64,000 bases of DNA from Fructobacillus americanaquae (GTDB taxonomy: Bacteria; Bacillota; Bacilli; Lactobacillales; Lactobacillaceae). Shown here in pieces: positions 55,669-64,000 of this stretch (position 1 is its first letter; every line of letters starts with the position of its first letter). The position numbers and the translations under genes were made by a program. The notes under the pieces were generated by a model. That model worked only from the letters and a program-made list of their open reading frames with translations. It searched no databases and had not been told where the DNA came from. Where the stretch lies: the NCBI RefSeq assembly GCF_024029775.1, contig NZ_CP097122.1:986001-1050000 (forward strand), in the 5' to 3' direction.

Positions 55669-56958
55669 TTATTTTAAACCACGGCGCTGTTGGTTTTTGA
55701 GGCTCTGATTAACATCCTTTAATTGCTGCTCGAAATTCGAGTTACCTTTTGGCTGGAAATAGGCGTCATCTTTGATCGTATCTGGAAGGTACTGCTGAGC
55801 AACCCAGTCATTAGGGAAGTCGTGAGGGTAAATGTAGTCATTTCCGTGGCCGAGTTTCTCGGCGCCCTTGTAGTGACTATCGCGTAGATGGTTTGGGATG
55901 GTCTGGGCCTTTGAACGACTGGCTTGGGCGATGGCAGCATCGATTGCGGTGTAAGCTGAATTGGACTTTGGCGACAATGCTAATTCAATAATGGCATTGG
56001 CCATTGGAATCCGCGCCTCAGGTAATCCTAATTTTTCAGCGGTTTGAATAGCTGTCACGGCTCGTTGTGCGCCGTTTGGATTAGCCAGACCAACATCCTC
56101 GTAGGCAATCACAATCAGTCGGCGGACTAAGATTTGCAGGTCACCGGCAATAATCAGCCGGGCGGCGTAGTGTAGGGCCGCGTCGACATCCGATCCTCGA
56201 ATTGATTTTTGTAGAGCCGAGATAATGTCATAGTGGGCATCGCCATCCTTGTCGGCGACGAGTGACTGCCTTTGAGTAGTTTCTTCGATAACTGCCAGGT
56301 TTACCTGGACGATCCCGTTTGCATCCGGCTTGGTCGAAAGAACTGCTAACTCCAAGGAATTCAGGGCAGAACGAAGATCGCCGTTGGTTGCTTGGCTAAG
56401 GTGGGTGAGGGCCTCTTCGCTTAGATTGACTTGGTAGTTACCAAGTCCGTTTTCTTGATTTGTCAGTGCCCGTTTAATCGCTTTTTTGATGTCCAGGTCA
56501 CTTAAGGGTTGGACTTGAAAAATTTGGGTCCGGGAACGGATGGCTGGCGTGACGTTTAAGTAAGGGTTTTCCGTTGTCGCCCCAATCAAGATAATCGCGC
56601 CCGATTCAAGGTGAGGAAGGAGGAAGTCTTGTTTGACCTTGTTTAGACGGTGAATTTCATCTAAAAGAAGGACGACAGTCCCTGACATTTTTGCCTCCTC
56701 AGCCACAACCTGGAGGTCCTTTTGCGAATCGGTCGCCGCGTTTAGGGCCCGAAAAGCGAAGTTGGTCGAACCAGCAATGGCTGAGGCAATTGAGGTTTTA
56801 CCAGTTCCGGGTGGACCATAAAGAATCATCGAGGAAAGGCGCTTGGCTGCCACCATCCGCCAAATGATTTTATTTTCGCCGACTAGGTCTTCTTGGCCAA
56901 CGATTTCTTCAATTTTTGTTGGCCGCATTCGGTAGGCCAGCGGTTTTTGTCCGGGCAT
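55669..56958 (-). CDS. rarA: Replication-associated recombination protein RarA (MgsA)
   Basis: RarA is a clamp-loader-like AAA+ ATPase acting at stalled replication forks. The 429-residue protein has MRPTKIEEIVGQEDLVG, Walker [10 protein letters not shown] (about residues 49-57) and Walker B LLLDEIHRLNKVKQDFLLP. Sensor 1 is IGATTENPYLNVTPAIRSR, and the C-terminal tetramerisation region includes SIRGSDVDAALHYAARLI and AYEDVGLANP. GAAAGGAGCC precedes the ATG. Confidence 0.97.
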   Translation of the reverse strand: MPGQKPLAYRMRPTKIEEIVGQEDLVGENKIIWRMVAAKRLSSMILYGPPGTGKTSIASAIAGSTNFAFRALNAATDSQKDLQVVAEEAKMSGTVVLLLDEIHRLNKVKQDFLLPHLESGAIILIGATTENPYLNVTPAIRSRTQIFQVQPLSDLDIKKAIKRALTNQENGLGNYQVNLSEEALTHLSQATNGDLRSALNSLELAVLSTKPDANGIVQVNLAVIEETTQRQSLVADKDGDAHYDIISALQKSIRGSDVDAALHYAARLIIAGDLQILVRRLIVIAYEDVGLANPNGAQRAVTAIQTAEKLGLPEARIPMANAIIELALSPKSNSAYTAIDAAIAQASRSKAQTIPNHLRDSHYKGAEKLGHGNDYIYPHDFPNDWVAQQYLPDTIKDDAYFQPKGNSNFEQQLKDVNQSLKNQQRRGLK

Positions 56959-56991
56959 GAAGGCTCCTTTCTCAGTATGGCTCTGTTTTGA

Positions 56992-57021
56992 TAAAAAAGA
57001 AGCCGGTTGAAACCGGCTTCG
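56992..57021 (-). terminator. Terminator of yueI
   Basis: On the minus strand GAAGCCGGTT and AACCGGCTTC pair around TTTC-type loop bases and lead into TTTTTT. Confidence 0.88.
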
Positions 57022-57026
57022 TCAGG

Positions 57027-57401
57027 TTACAGGTCAATTGATTCTTGGTTTACGGCTGATTTTGCCGCAAGAACGACCGCATAGGGGTCGCTTGTTTGTG
57101 TTGTTCTTTCAAAATCAGATAGCAGGGTGTAGGGGTGATTGGTGCTAACAGCCATTTGTAAGTAGTTAATGTAAGCATCACCACAAGCATCCTGGTCAAT
57201 CAGTAAGGTCGTGTTTGGCCAGTTTTGCATCCTTGCCTTGAGTTCTTCTTGAACTTGGCTATCATCGGCCTTTGATTCTTTAACGGCCGCGACTACTCGT
57301 TCACGAAAAGTGCCTAGGTAAAGGCGCTGCTCATCAGGATTAATCTTGGGACCGCCATTACCTTGCTGTCCCTGTTCTAAACGGCTGTTAACATCATCCA
57401 T
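57027..57401 (-). CDS. yueI: YueI (DUF1694) family protein
   Basis: This 124-residue protein is of unknown function. DEQRLYLGTFRERVV and the DPYAVVLAAKSAVNQESI end are characteristic of YueI/DUF1694, a small alpha/beta domain widespread in Firmicutes. The first 20 residues are Gln/Gly-rich. ATG 57401 has a perfect GGAGG 8 nt upstream. It stands between rarA and rpsD as a single minus-strand gene with its own terminator. Confidence 0.85.
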   Translation of the reverse strand: MDDVNSRLEQGQQGNGGPKINPDEQRLYLGTFRERVVAAVKESKADDSQVQEELKARMQNWPNTTLLIDQDACGDAYINYLQMAVSTNHPYTLLSDFERTTQTSDPYAVVLAAKSAVNQESIDL

Positions 57402-57596
57402 TGGGTTATCCTCCAATTACTTTACTACAGACAATTATACGAAAAAAGTTAAAAAGATTAAAGGCTTGTGCGCTTTTTTTGACGGTTAATCAACGTTTAC
57501 TGGTTGATTGACCAGCACTTTGCGGTTTGATGGTTGCAGTTGTGAGCGTTGCCTGCTCAAGCAATTGTGCGAACGATTGTCGCGCTGATTTTTTCC

Positions 57597-57632
57597 AAAA
57601 AAAAGCCACTGCATCAGCAGTGACTTTTCAAC
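57597..57632 (-). terminator. Terminator of rpsD
   Basis: On the minus strand GTCACTGC and GCAGTGGC pair (one G-U) around TGAT and are followed by eight T. Confidence 0.9.
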
Positions 57633-57650
57633 CAGAAAGAGTTAATTAAA

Positions 57651-58262
57651 TTATCCCAAACGGTTGTAGTATTCGACGATCAAGGCTTCGTTGATGTCAG
57701 CATCCAATTCTTCACGTTCTGGCAAACGAACGAAAGTACCTTCAAGCTTATCGGCATCAAAAGAAACGAATTGTGGACGTGAAACAACTGATTCAACAGC
57801 GATTTGGATTGGCACAATGTTCTTTGACTTTTCGCGAACAGAGATTACCTGACCAGGAACAACTTCGTATGATGGAATATCAACACGCTTACCATCAACC
57901 AAGATGTGACCGTGGTTAACCAATTGACGTGCTTGTTGGCGAGTAGTTGCCAAACCAAGACGGTAAACCAATGAGTCCAAACGGCGTTCCAAGAAGATCA
58001 TAAAGTTTGTACCGTGAGTACCTTGACGAACCTTGCCGGCCTTGTTGAACAATGAGTGGAATTGACGTTCAGTCAAACCATAAGTGAAACGCAACTTTTG
58101 CTTTTCGCGCAATTGCATTCCATATTCAGAAACCTTTCCACGACGGCCTTGGCCATGGTCACCAGGTGCATAGGCACGACGTGACAATTCCTTACCAGTT
58201 CCAGAAAGTGAAACACCCAAACGACGTGAGATACGCCATTTTGGTCCAGTATAACGTGACAT
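57651..58262 (-). CDS. rpsD: 30S ribosomal protein S4
   Basis: S4 nucleates 16S rRNA assembly and is a translational autoregulator. The 203-residue protein begins [26 protein letters not shown] and has the S4 RNA-binding domain ([39 protein letters not shown]). The conserved C-terminus [11 protein letters not shown] is present. ATG 58262 has GGAGG upstream. It is a monocistronic gene with a long leader, divergent from ezrA. Confidence 0.98.
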   Translation of the reverse strand: MSRYTGPKWRISRRLGVSLSGTGKELSRRAYAPGDHGQGRRGKVSEYGMQLREKQKLRFTYGLTERQFHSLFNKAGKVRQGTHGTNFMIFLERRLDSLVYRLGLATTRQQARQLVNHGHILVDGKRVDIPSYEVVPGQVISVREKSKNIVPIQIAVESVVSRPQFVSFDADKLEGTFVRLPEREELDADINEALIVEYYNRLG

Positions 58263-58423
58263 GTATATGTCCTCCAAAATGTATTTTGCTGTACATTTGA
58301 GGGTCGGCACCAGATGCGTGCAGCGTCAAGAAAAATCGTTTCTCAGTGACTGTAGCTAAGTCCTTACTAACGAGTTTGGACGTTGTTGACGCGCTTCTTT
58401 ACCGACTGCTACTCAATACAACT
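58263..58423 (-). promoter_or_regulatory. Long 5' leader of rpsD
   Basis: About 160 nt separate the predicted transcription start from the rpsD ATG, with no ORF and several short inverted repeats (for example GACGCTGCACGC near 58315). S4 represses its own mRNA through such leaders in Bacillus; a similar role is likely, but I could not match the known structure. Confidence 0.4.
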
Positions 58424-58429
58424 TCAACC

Positions 58430-58458
58430 AGTATAGCAAATCAGAAGGAAATTAGCAA
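58430..58458 (-). promoter_or_regulatory. rpsD promoter
   Basis: On the minus strand TTGCTA (58458-58453), a 17-nt spacer and TATACT (58435-58430) preceded by TGC, an extended -10. The stretch 58459-58637 up to ezrA holds no gene that I can support. Confidence 0.8.
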
Positions 58459-58637
58459 GAAAAAGAGTGTTGAACAAAATGGTATCCGTATTTTTATGTC
58501 GTTTCGATTGAAAAGTCAGGCTGAAAAAGAATCAAAAATCTTAAGAAAGGGATAAAAGAAGGCAAATGAATCTAATTTCAGTAGCCAATAGTGTATTGTG
58601 GACTTAATTAGTAAATAAAGCTGAGGGTTTAGTACAT

Positions 58638-60341
58638 ATGTGGATTATTATTGCAGTTATCGTGATTATCGCTATCTTAATCGGTCTTGGTTGGGTAGTT
58701 TTGACACAACGGCAGGCTGCCGCGCAGGCGGTAGATTTTAGTTTGGCTAAAAAAGCGCTCATGGATGAAGACATTGCCACTGATTTGGCAGCAGCAAGAA
58801 AGGTCGCCTTAGCTGGTCAGGCTTTGCAAAATTTCCAGGAAACGGAAAAAATTTATCGTGACTTGCGCAACCATCGCTTTGCGGCAATTGATGCGGAAAT
58901 CAATCGCGCGATGCAATTGAGCGCTGGATTGAACGTTTGGAAGACCAGAAAGTCGCTACAATCTTTGTTAGATCAAATGACCGAAGCTGTTTCTTTGCAA
59001 AAACAGGTTGTTTCAGGACTGGAAAGTATACAGCAAGAAAACAAGATGCAACGTCAGGCTATCGATCAATTACATGGTGATTTTGACGATATCACAGAGC
59101 GGTTAACAGCCATGAATAACCCCTATGGCCCAAGTGCACCGGCTTTATTAGCCTTTTTATCTGATGAGGAAGATGAGTACCAACGCTACCATGAATTAAT
59201 TGAGGCTGGGGACCGAGTAAAGGCAGCCCAAAAGTTCGAAGAGGTTGGGATGATCGCTGGTCAGGTTCTTGATTATATGCAAAATCTGCCGATTTTATTT
59301 ACCGCTTTTAATGAAAAATACTTGGATCAGATTAACGAATTGCACACGAGCTGGCTTGATTTGACGGATCGTGGCGTTGTTTTTGCCGAAGGTGTCTTGG
59401 AAGATGCTTTGAGTGAGGTCGATGACCTCCGCCTTCAAGGACTTCAGGCGATTGAAGGTTTGAAAGTCAAGGAAGCAAATACGATTTCAACAACGTTAAA
59501 CCAGAAGATTCAAGACCTGTATGACCTCATGGAAGAAGAATATCAGGCCTATCACCGTTACTTTAAGCAACAAGAACGTGTCAATACAGAATTTGATCGG
59601 GTTAAGGAACAAAACCATTCTTTGCTGCTTGAGCTAACTTATTTGAAGGGACGTTTCATTTTGGGTCATGAGGAAGAAGACCGACAGTCTAGTTATCACC
59701 ATGACATTGAAGAATTAGTATTGAGTCAACAAGAAGTCCAACGGGCCTTAAAGGAAGGTAGTCAGACATACAGCTGGGCAGTTACGCGCCAAGAAAATTG
59801 GTTATCAATTTTGAGCCAGTTAGATAGCGACCAGGTTGCCTTGTACCATCAAATTGAGGAATTCCAACCTGCTTTGCAATCCGCTAAGGAGCATACAACT
59901 GCTTATATTGATCAAATTCGCGGTGTGAAGCGCTCTCTTGAACGTCGCGACCTACCAGGGTTGCCCGAGGACTTTCTACAAAAATTCTTTACAGTGAGTG
60001 ACGAAATTACGCGCCTGGATGAGGCCGTGTATGCGGGAGAAGTCGATCTGGATGATGTGCAGCGTCAATTGAACATTGTCGCTGCTGACTTCGACACCTT
60101 AAAGGAACAGGCTCATACTGTGATTGTCGCTGCTGATTTAGCCGTTTCACTCCTTCAATATGCTAACCGTTACCGCGAACAAAACGAAGAAGTCGCTAAG
60201 GCGTTAAAGGTCGGTCAAAAGCTCTATCAAGTTGATTTTGATTACGATGGCGTAATTCAAGAGATGAAGCCAGTCTTGCAAGAGGTTGAGCCCGGAGCCT
60301 TTGAGCGCCTCCAGAAAAATCAGGATCCAGTTCTTTTATAA
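58638..60341 (+). CDS. ezrA: Septation ring formation regulator EzrA
   Basis: EzrA is a membrane-anchored spectrin-like protein that limits FtsZ ring formation and links division to wall synthesis. The 567-residue protein has an extracytoplasmic-N, single membrane segment (about residues 2-22), followed by five long helical-bundle repeats. The central segment contains MNNPYGPSAPALLAFLSDEEDEYQRYHEL. Near the C-terminus LQYANRYREQNEEV lies in the region of the QNR patch. Location beside rpsD is conserved in Firmicutes. Confidence 0.95.
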   Translation: MWIIIAVIVIIAILIGLGWVVLTQRQAAAQAVDFSLAKKALMDEDIATDLAAARKVALAGQALQNFQETEKIYRDLRNHRFAAIDAEINRAMQLSAGLNVWKTRKSLQSLLDQMTEAVSLQKQVVSGLESIQQENKMQRQAIDQLHGDFDDITERLTAMNNPYGPSAPALLAFLSDEEDEYQRYHELIEAGDRVKAAQKFEEVGMIAGQVLDYMQNLPILFTAFNEKYLDQINELHTSWLDLTDRGVVFAEGVLEDALSEVDDLRLQGLQAIEGLKVKEANTISTTLNQKIQDLYDLMEEEYQAYHRYFKQQERVNTEFDRVKEQNHSLLLELTYLKGRFILGHEEEDRQSSYHHDIEELVLSQQEVQRALKEGSQTYSWAVTRQENWLSILSQLDSDQVALYHQIEEFQPALQSAKEHTTAYIDQIRGVKRSLERRDLPGLPEDFLQKFFTVSDEITRLDEAVYAGEVDLDDVQRQLNIVAADFDTLKEQAHTVIVAADLAVSLLQYANRYREQNEEVAKALKVGQKLYQVDFDYDGVIQEMKPVLQEVEPGAFERLQKNQDPVLL

Positions 60342-60426
60342 GAAGTGGACGTGCTTAAAATAATGAAAGTTAGTGGTCCGTGCTCTGATTTCACCACTTA
60401 ATCACGTCAAAAGTAAATCAAGAAAA

Positions 60427-60474
60427 AAGAAAAGCTGACTGTCTGGGTTGATTCCCAAACAGTCAGCTTTTTCA
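60427..60474. terminator. Bidirectional terminator between ezrA and the permease gene
   Basis: AAAGCTGACTGT-TGGG pairs with CCCA-ACAGTCAGCTTT, with T-runs on both sides. Confidence 0.92.
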
Positions 60475-60480
60475 ATGGAG

Positions 60481-61893
60481 TTATTTGTTAATTTGCTTCA
60501 GTGCAGAGTGGCGGATACCGTAAGTAAAGTACCAAATCAGGCCAATTACGACCCAAACACCATACATTTTCAATGTTTCTGCAGGCAAGCGTAGGATCAA
60601 CAGTAATGATAATCCGGCAGCAATTAATGGTAAGACAGGATAGAATGGCATCTTGAAACCATCATGTTTCAGGTCGTGACGCTTACGTAAGATCAAGACG
60701 CCGAAGCTGATAAACATGAAGGCCGTCAAAGTACCGATGTTAATCAAATTAGCCAATGTACTCAATGGGACAAGGCCAGCCAAGAATGCTTCAACAGCAA
60801 CTGCTAAAATCAAGGCGTTGACTGGCAGACGGTGTGGACCAGCGACCTTTCCTAAGCCACGAGGTAAGAGACCATCACGACCGAAAGAATAAGCCAAACG
60901 TGATGAAGCGAAAATTAAGGCCAACACAGCGGTGAACATTCCAATTAAAGCGCCAATTGTAATGACAACAGAAAACTGTGTTTGCTTAACGGCCTGCAAG
61001 GCGAAAGCGGCTGGGTCATCAACGCCCAAGCTCTTGTAATTGACGATCCCTGTCAAGACAATTGAGAACAAGGTGTACAGGATGGCGGAAATTGCGACTG
61101 TACCTAAGATCCCCCGAGACATTGTTTTTGTTGGATTCTTGACTTCGGCTGCGTGGGCAGCAATCGTGTCAAATCCTAGGAAGGAGAAGATGATGGAAGC
61201 GGTTGCGGCAGTTAAACCACCCAAACCAAAGGCACCTGTTTGGAACTGCTTAGGGTAGAAATCAGCGTAGTTATGTCCTTTTATGAAGAAGAGGCCACCG
61301 ATAATGAAGAGGGCAATAATGGCAACCTTCAAAACAACACCGGCATTTTCAATCTTCTTTGATTGGCTCACACCAGCGAATAGAACAGCTGCTGAAATTA
61401 AGATAATAACCACGGCCATCAAATTGACGACACCACCGGCACCAGGTCCAGCCTGGAGAGCCTTAGGCAAAGCCCAACCCATTTGGCTCAGTAAATTATT
61501 GAAATAAGCTGAAAAACCAGTGGCAATCGCTGAAACTGCCAAGAAGTATTCCAAAATTAAGGACCAGCCAAGAATCCAACCAATTACTTCACCATAGATG
61601 ACAGATCCGTAAGAATAAGCTGATCCAGCAACTGGCATGGCTGATGAAAATTCGGCAAAAGCCATGCCGCAGATACCAGAGAAGATAGCTGCAACTAGAA
61701 AGGCGATAGAAACAGCCGGACCAGCGTTGTTAGAGGCCTCATGACCGGGTAAAATAAAGATTCCAGAACCAATGACGGTTCCCACACCCAGGCCGATTAG
61801 GTCTTTTGTTGTAAGCACACGCTCCATCTGCTGATCCTTTTCAAGGTAACCAGCAGCTGACTCGCGGGCAAAGGCACGTTTTAGTAACTGCAT
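60481..61893 (-). CDS. APC-family amino acid permease (CAT/YfnA type)
   Basis: This 470-residue transporter has 12 or more membrane segments. The first helix carries GLGVGTVIGSGIFILPG, the amino acid binding G-x-G-x-I-G-S-G motif. FAEFSSAMPVAGSAYSYGSVIYGE, FSFLGFDTIAAHAAEVKNPTKTM and FASSRLAYSFGRDGLLP are hallmarks of cationic/branched amino acid transporters of the CAT group. The substrate cannot be fixed from sequence. ATG 61893 is preceded by GTGAGAAAAG; a GTG at 61905 is possible. Monocistronic. Confidence 0.92.
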   Translation of the reverse strand: MQLLKRAFARESAAGYLEKDQQMERVLTTKDLIGLGVGTVIGSGIFILPGHEASNNAGPAVSIAFLVAAIFSGICGMAFAEFSSAMPVAGSAYSYGSVIYGEVIGWILGWSLILEYFLAVSAIATGFSAYFNNLLSQMGWALPKALQAGPGAGGVVNLMAVVIILISAAVLFAGVSQSKKIENAGVVLKVAIIALFIIGGLFFIKGHNYADFYPKQFQTGAFGLGGLTAATASIIFSFLGFDTIAAHAAEVKNPTKTMSRGILGTVAISAILYTLFSIVLTGIVNYKSLGVDDPAAFALQAVKQTQFSVVITIGALIGMFTAVLALIFASSRLAYSFGRDGLLPRGLGKVAGPHRLPVNALILAVAVEAFLAGLVPLSTLANLINIGTLTAFMFISFGVLILRKRHDLKHDGFKMPFYPVLPLIAAGLSLLLILRLPAETLKMYGVWVVIGLIWYFTYGIRHSALKQINK

Positions 61894-62008
61894 AACTTTT
61901 CTCACTTTATTTTAATATAACTGCCATCAATTGTACCAACTTTTAACTGGATTGTCGATTATTTTGATGATAAGGTAAGAAAACAAAGAAATGGGGGATG
62001 AGAAAGCC

Positions 62009-62554
62009 ATGAATCGGGTAATTGTTTTAACGGGACCAGCTGGAGCGGGAAAGACCTCAATTGCAACTTACTTAAAGGAAAAATGGCGCGTGCCGCAAGT
62101 CATCACACATACTACCCGTCCTAAGCGGGCTGGTGAGGTTGACGGCCTTGATTATTATTTTGAAACGAAGGATTCTTTCTTATTAAACCATTATTTAGAA
62201 TCTGTTCATTATAGTCAGGCAAATTATGGTTCTTCTAAGGAAGGTTTAGAAAAAGCGTGGCAGAAAAACAACCTTGCTAGTATTGTCTTAGACACCAAAG
62301 GAGCTGAAACCTACCAAAAAATTTTAGGTGACCAGGCCTGGATTTGGTACGTTACGATTAAAGATGTTGTCAAACTTGAGAACCGCCTGATTGCTCGTGG
62401 GGATGAAACAGACCGGGTGCAGGATCGCTTATCGGCACCGGAGTTCCAACGAGACTTAAAGCTACCTGATCAATTGCAAGGCGGTGCTGAGATTATTGTT
62501 AATGATGATTGGCAGCAAACCTGTGACCAGGTAGATCGGTTAGTAGAACGCTAA
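62009..62554 (+). CDS. Guanylate kinase-like P-loop protein
   Basis: This 181-residue nucleoside monophosphate kinase fold protein has Walker A GPAGAGKTS (residues 9-17) and HTTRPKRAGEVDGLDYYF, which aligns with the GMP-binding region of guanylate kinase. A shortened lid, a conserved IVLDTKGAETYQK and a C-terminal EIIVNDDWQQT follow. It differs from the housekeeping Gmk, whose loop reads GPSGVGKGT, so it is probably a paralog. GGGGGATGAG lies upstream of ATG 62009; an earlier in-frame ATG at 61991 is inside that purine run. It is the last gene before the rRNA operon. Confidence 0.8.
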   Translation: MNRVIVLTGPAGAGKTSIATYLKEKWRVPQVITHTTRPKRAGEVDGLDYYFETKDSFLLNHYLESVHYSQANYGSSKEGLEKAWQKNNLASIVLDTKGAETYQKILGDQAWIWYVTIKDVVKLENRLIARGDETDRVQDRLSAPEFQRDLKLPDQLQGGAEIIVNDDWQQTCDQVDRLVER

Positions 62555-62637
62555 AGGTTTTCAATCGACGAATGTTAAATTTACAATGCTGATAAATCAG
62601 CGTTTGAGACCAATCGCTAAAATTACCAAAAAAAGTG

Positions 62638-62666
62638 TTGACGAGTAGTCAGGTAGGCGCTATACT
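62638..62666 (+). promoter_or_regulatory. rRNA operon promoter P1
   Basis: TTGACG (62638-62643), a 17-nt spacer and TATACT (62661-62666), about 390 nt before the 16S gene. Confidence 0.88.
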
Positions 62667-62757
62667 AGTTATTGTTCGTTACGAAGCAAAGCTGCTTCGA
62701 TCGAGGCGCTGGTTGTCAGAGATGACCGGCAGTTGATAAAAGTTCATCAGAAAGTTG

Positions 62758-62786
62758 TTGACAAGCTTCAACATTCCTGATAAACT
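62758..62786 (+). promoter_or_regulatory. rRNA operon promoter P2
   Basis: TTGACA (62758-62763), a 17-nt spacer and TAAACT (62781-62786). Confidence 0.85.
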
Positions 62787-62835
62787 AATCAAGTTGCCCT
62801 AACAAAGCAACTCAAATAACTTTCTAAATTAGTTG

Positions 62836-62864
62836 TTGACTTTAGGTCACAGCTGAGGTAAGAT
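62836..62864 (+). promoter_or_regulatory. rRNA operon promoter P3
   Basis: TTGACT (62836-62841), a 17-nt spacer and TAAGAT (62859-62864). Confidence 0.75.
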
Positions 62865-62887
62865 AAATGAGTTGCCCAACAAGGCAT

Positions 62888-63058
62888 CGCACATTGAAAA
62901 CTGAACAAAACTTTGAACAAACAAATCTGTAACGGTGGCTACTTGGTAAGTAGTCACAAACAAATTTGCGAAGTCAATTCGTAACAAACAATAAACGGAT
63001 AGGCGTTATCGAGAGATAGCAACTAGTCAGTTTAATCGAAGAGCAATCTTCAAACTTT
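62888..63058 (+). other. rRNA leader with boxA-like antitermination signal
   Basis: CGCACATTGAAAAC (62888-62901) resembles the rrn boxA/NusB site found before 16S and in spacers of Firmicutes. A small hairpin, GTTATC-GAGA-GATAGC (63006-63021), lies further down and may be part of the processing stalk. The rest of 62555-62888 is the promoter array; no gene is visible there. Confidence 0.65.

Positions 63059-64000
<942 letters not shown>

Noticed and set aside
58346-58555. A 69-codon plus-strand ORF between rpsD and ezrA
   Set aside because: It crosses the rpsD promoter and leader, has no ribosome binding site and shows no recognisable protein pattern.

Overview
The window is a stretch of low-GC Gram-positive chromosome from a lactic acid bacterium, most likely family Leuconostocaceae (Leuconostoc/Fructobacillus group). 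Three things point there. The partial 16S rRNA gene at the right edge reads like that family. The D-Ala ligase carries the Phe of D-Ala-D-Lac (vancomycin-resistant) ligases. The gene orders (tilS-hpt-ftsH-hslO-lysS, DUF1146-mbl-rodA, rpsD-ezrA, comFA-comFC) are those of Lactobacillales. The genus is an inference; no search was possible.

Layout. 0-3.4 kb: end of the dlt operon (teichoic acid D-alanylation), then acpS, alr and a MazF-type toxin. 3.5-6.5 kb: a CiaRH-like two-component system followed by a short HtrA protease. 6.5-9.8 kb: a thioredoxin-like protein, a frameshifted metF-like gene and the K+ importer KimA. 9.8-11.9 kb: gatD-murT (lipid II amidation) on the minus strand. 12-21.7 kb: a plus-strand run of tdk, prfA, prmC, sua5, ptsH, tsaB, rimI, a second acetyltransferase, tsaD, rex, femX and a HAD phosphatase. 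21.7-27.9 kb: a small membrane protein, a nitroreductase, groESL with a perfect CIRCE operator, a DUF3290/DUF421 membrane pair and a CBS-domain protein. 28-39.5 kb: pth, mfd, rqcP, divIC, tilS, hpt, ftsH, hslO, lysS. 39.6-46.8 kb: five tRNA genes interspersed with an MFS transporter, a small reductase, tpiA, eno and a nonsense-mutated tag gene. 46.8-57.4 kb: yvyE, comFA/comFC, DUF1146, mbl, DUF2969, rodA, a DUF2785 protein, ddl, uspA, a structured RNA (probably 6S), rarA and yueI. 57.6-64 kb: rpsD, ezrA, an amino acid permease, a guanylate-kinase-like protein, and an rRNA operon with three tandem promoters.

Functionally the window is dominated by cell-envelope synthesis (dlt, alr, ddl, murT/gatD, femX, rodA, mbl, ezrA, divIC), translation and tRNA modification (prfA/prmC, the t6A genes sua5/tsaB/tsaD, tilS, lysS, rpsD, rqcP) and stress or proteostasis (groESL, hslO, ftsH, htrA, uspA).

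I found no prophage, insertion sequence, CRISPR array or obvious new multi-gene defence system. The unusual content is in the details. MurT and Hsp33 have lost every zinc-ligand cysteine. The triosephosphate isomerase is altered at several normally invariant loops while keeping its catalytic triad. HtrA has no PDZ domain. Two genes are disrupted by single mutations (metF-like, tag). A 2.5 kb segment is bracketed by identical tRNA-Asn genes. Several genes have a -10 box placed so close to the start codon that leaderless transcription is likely.
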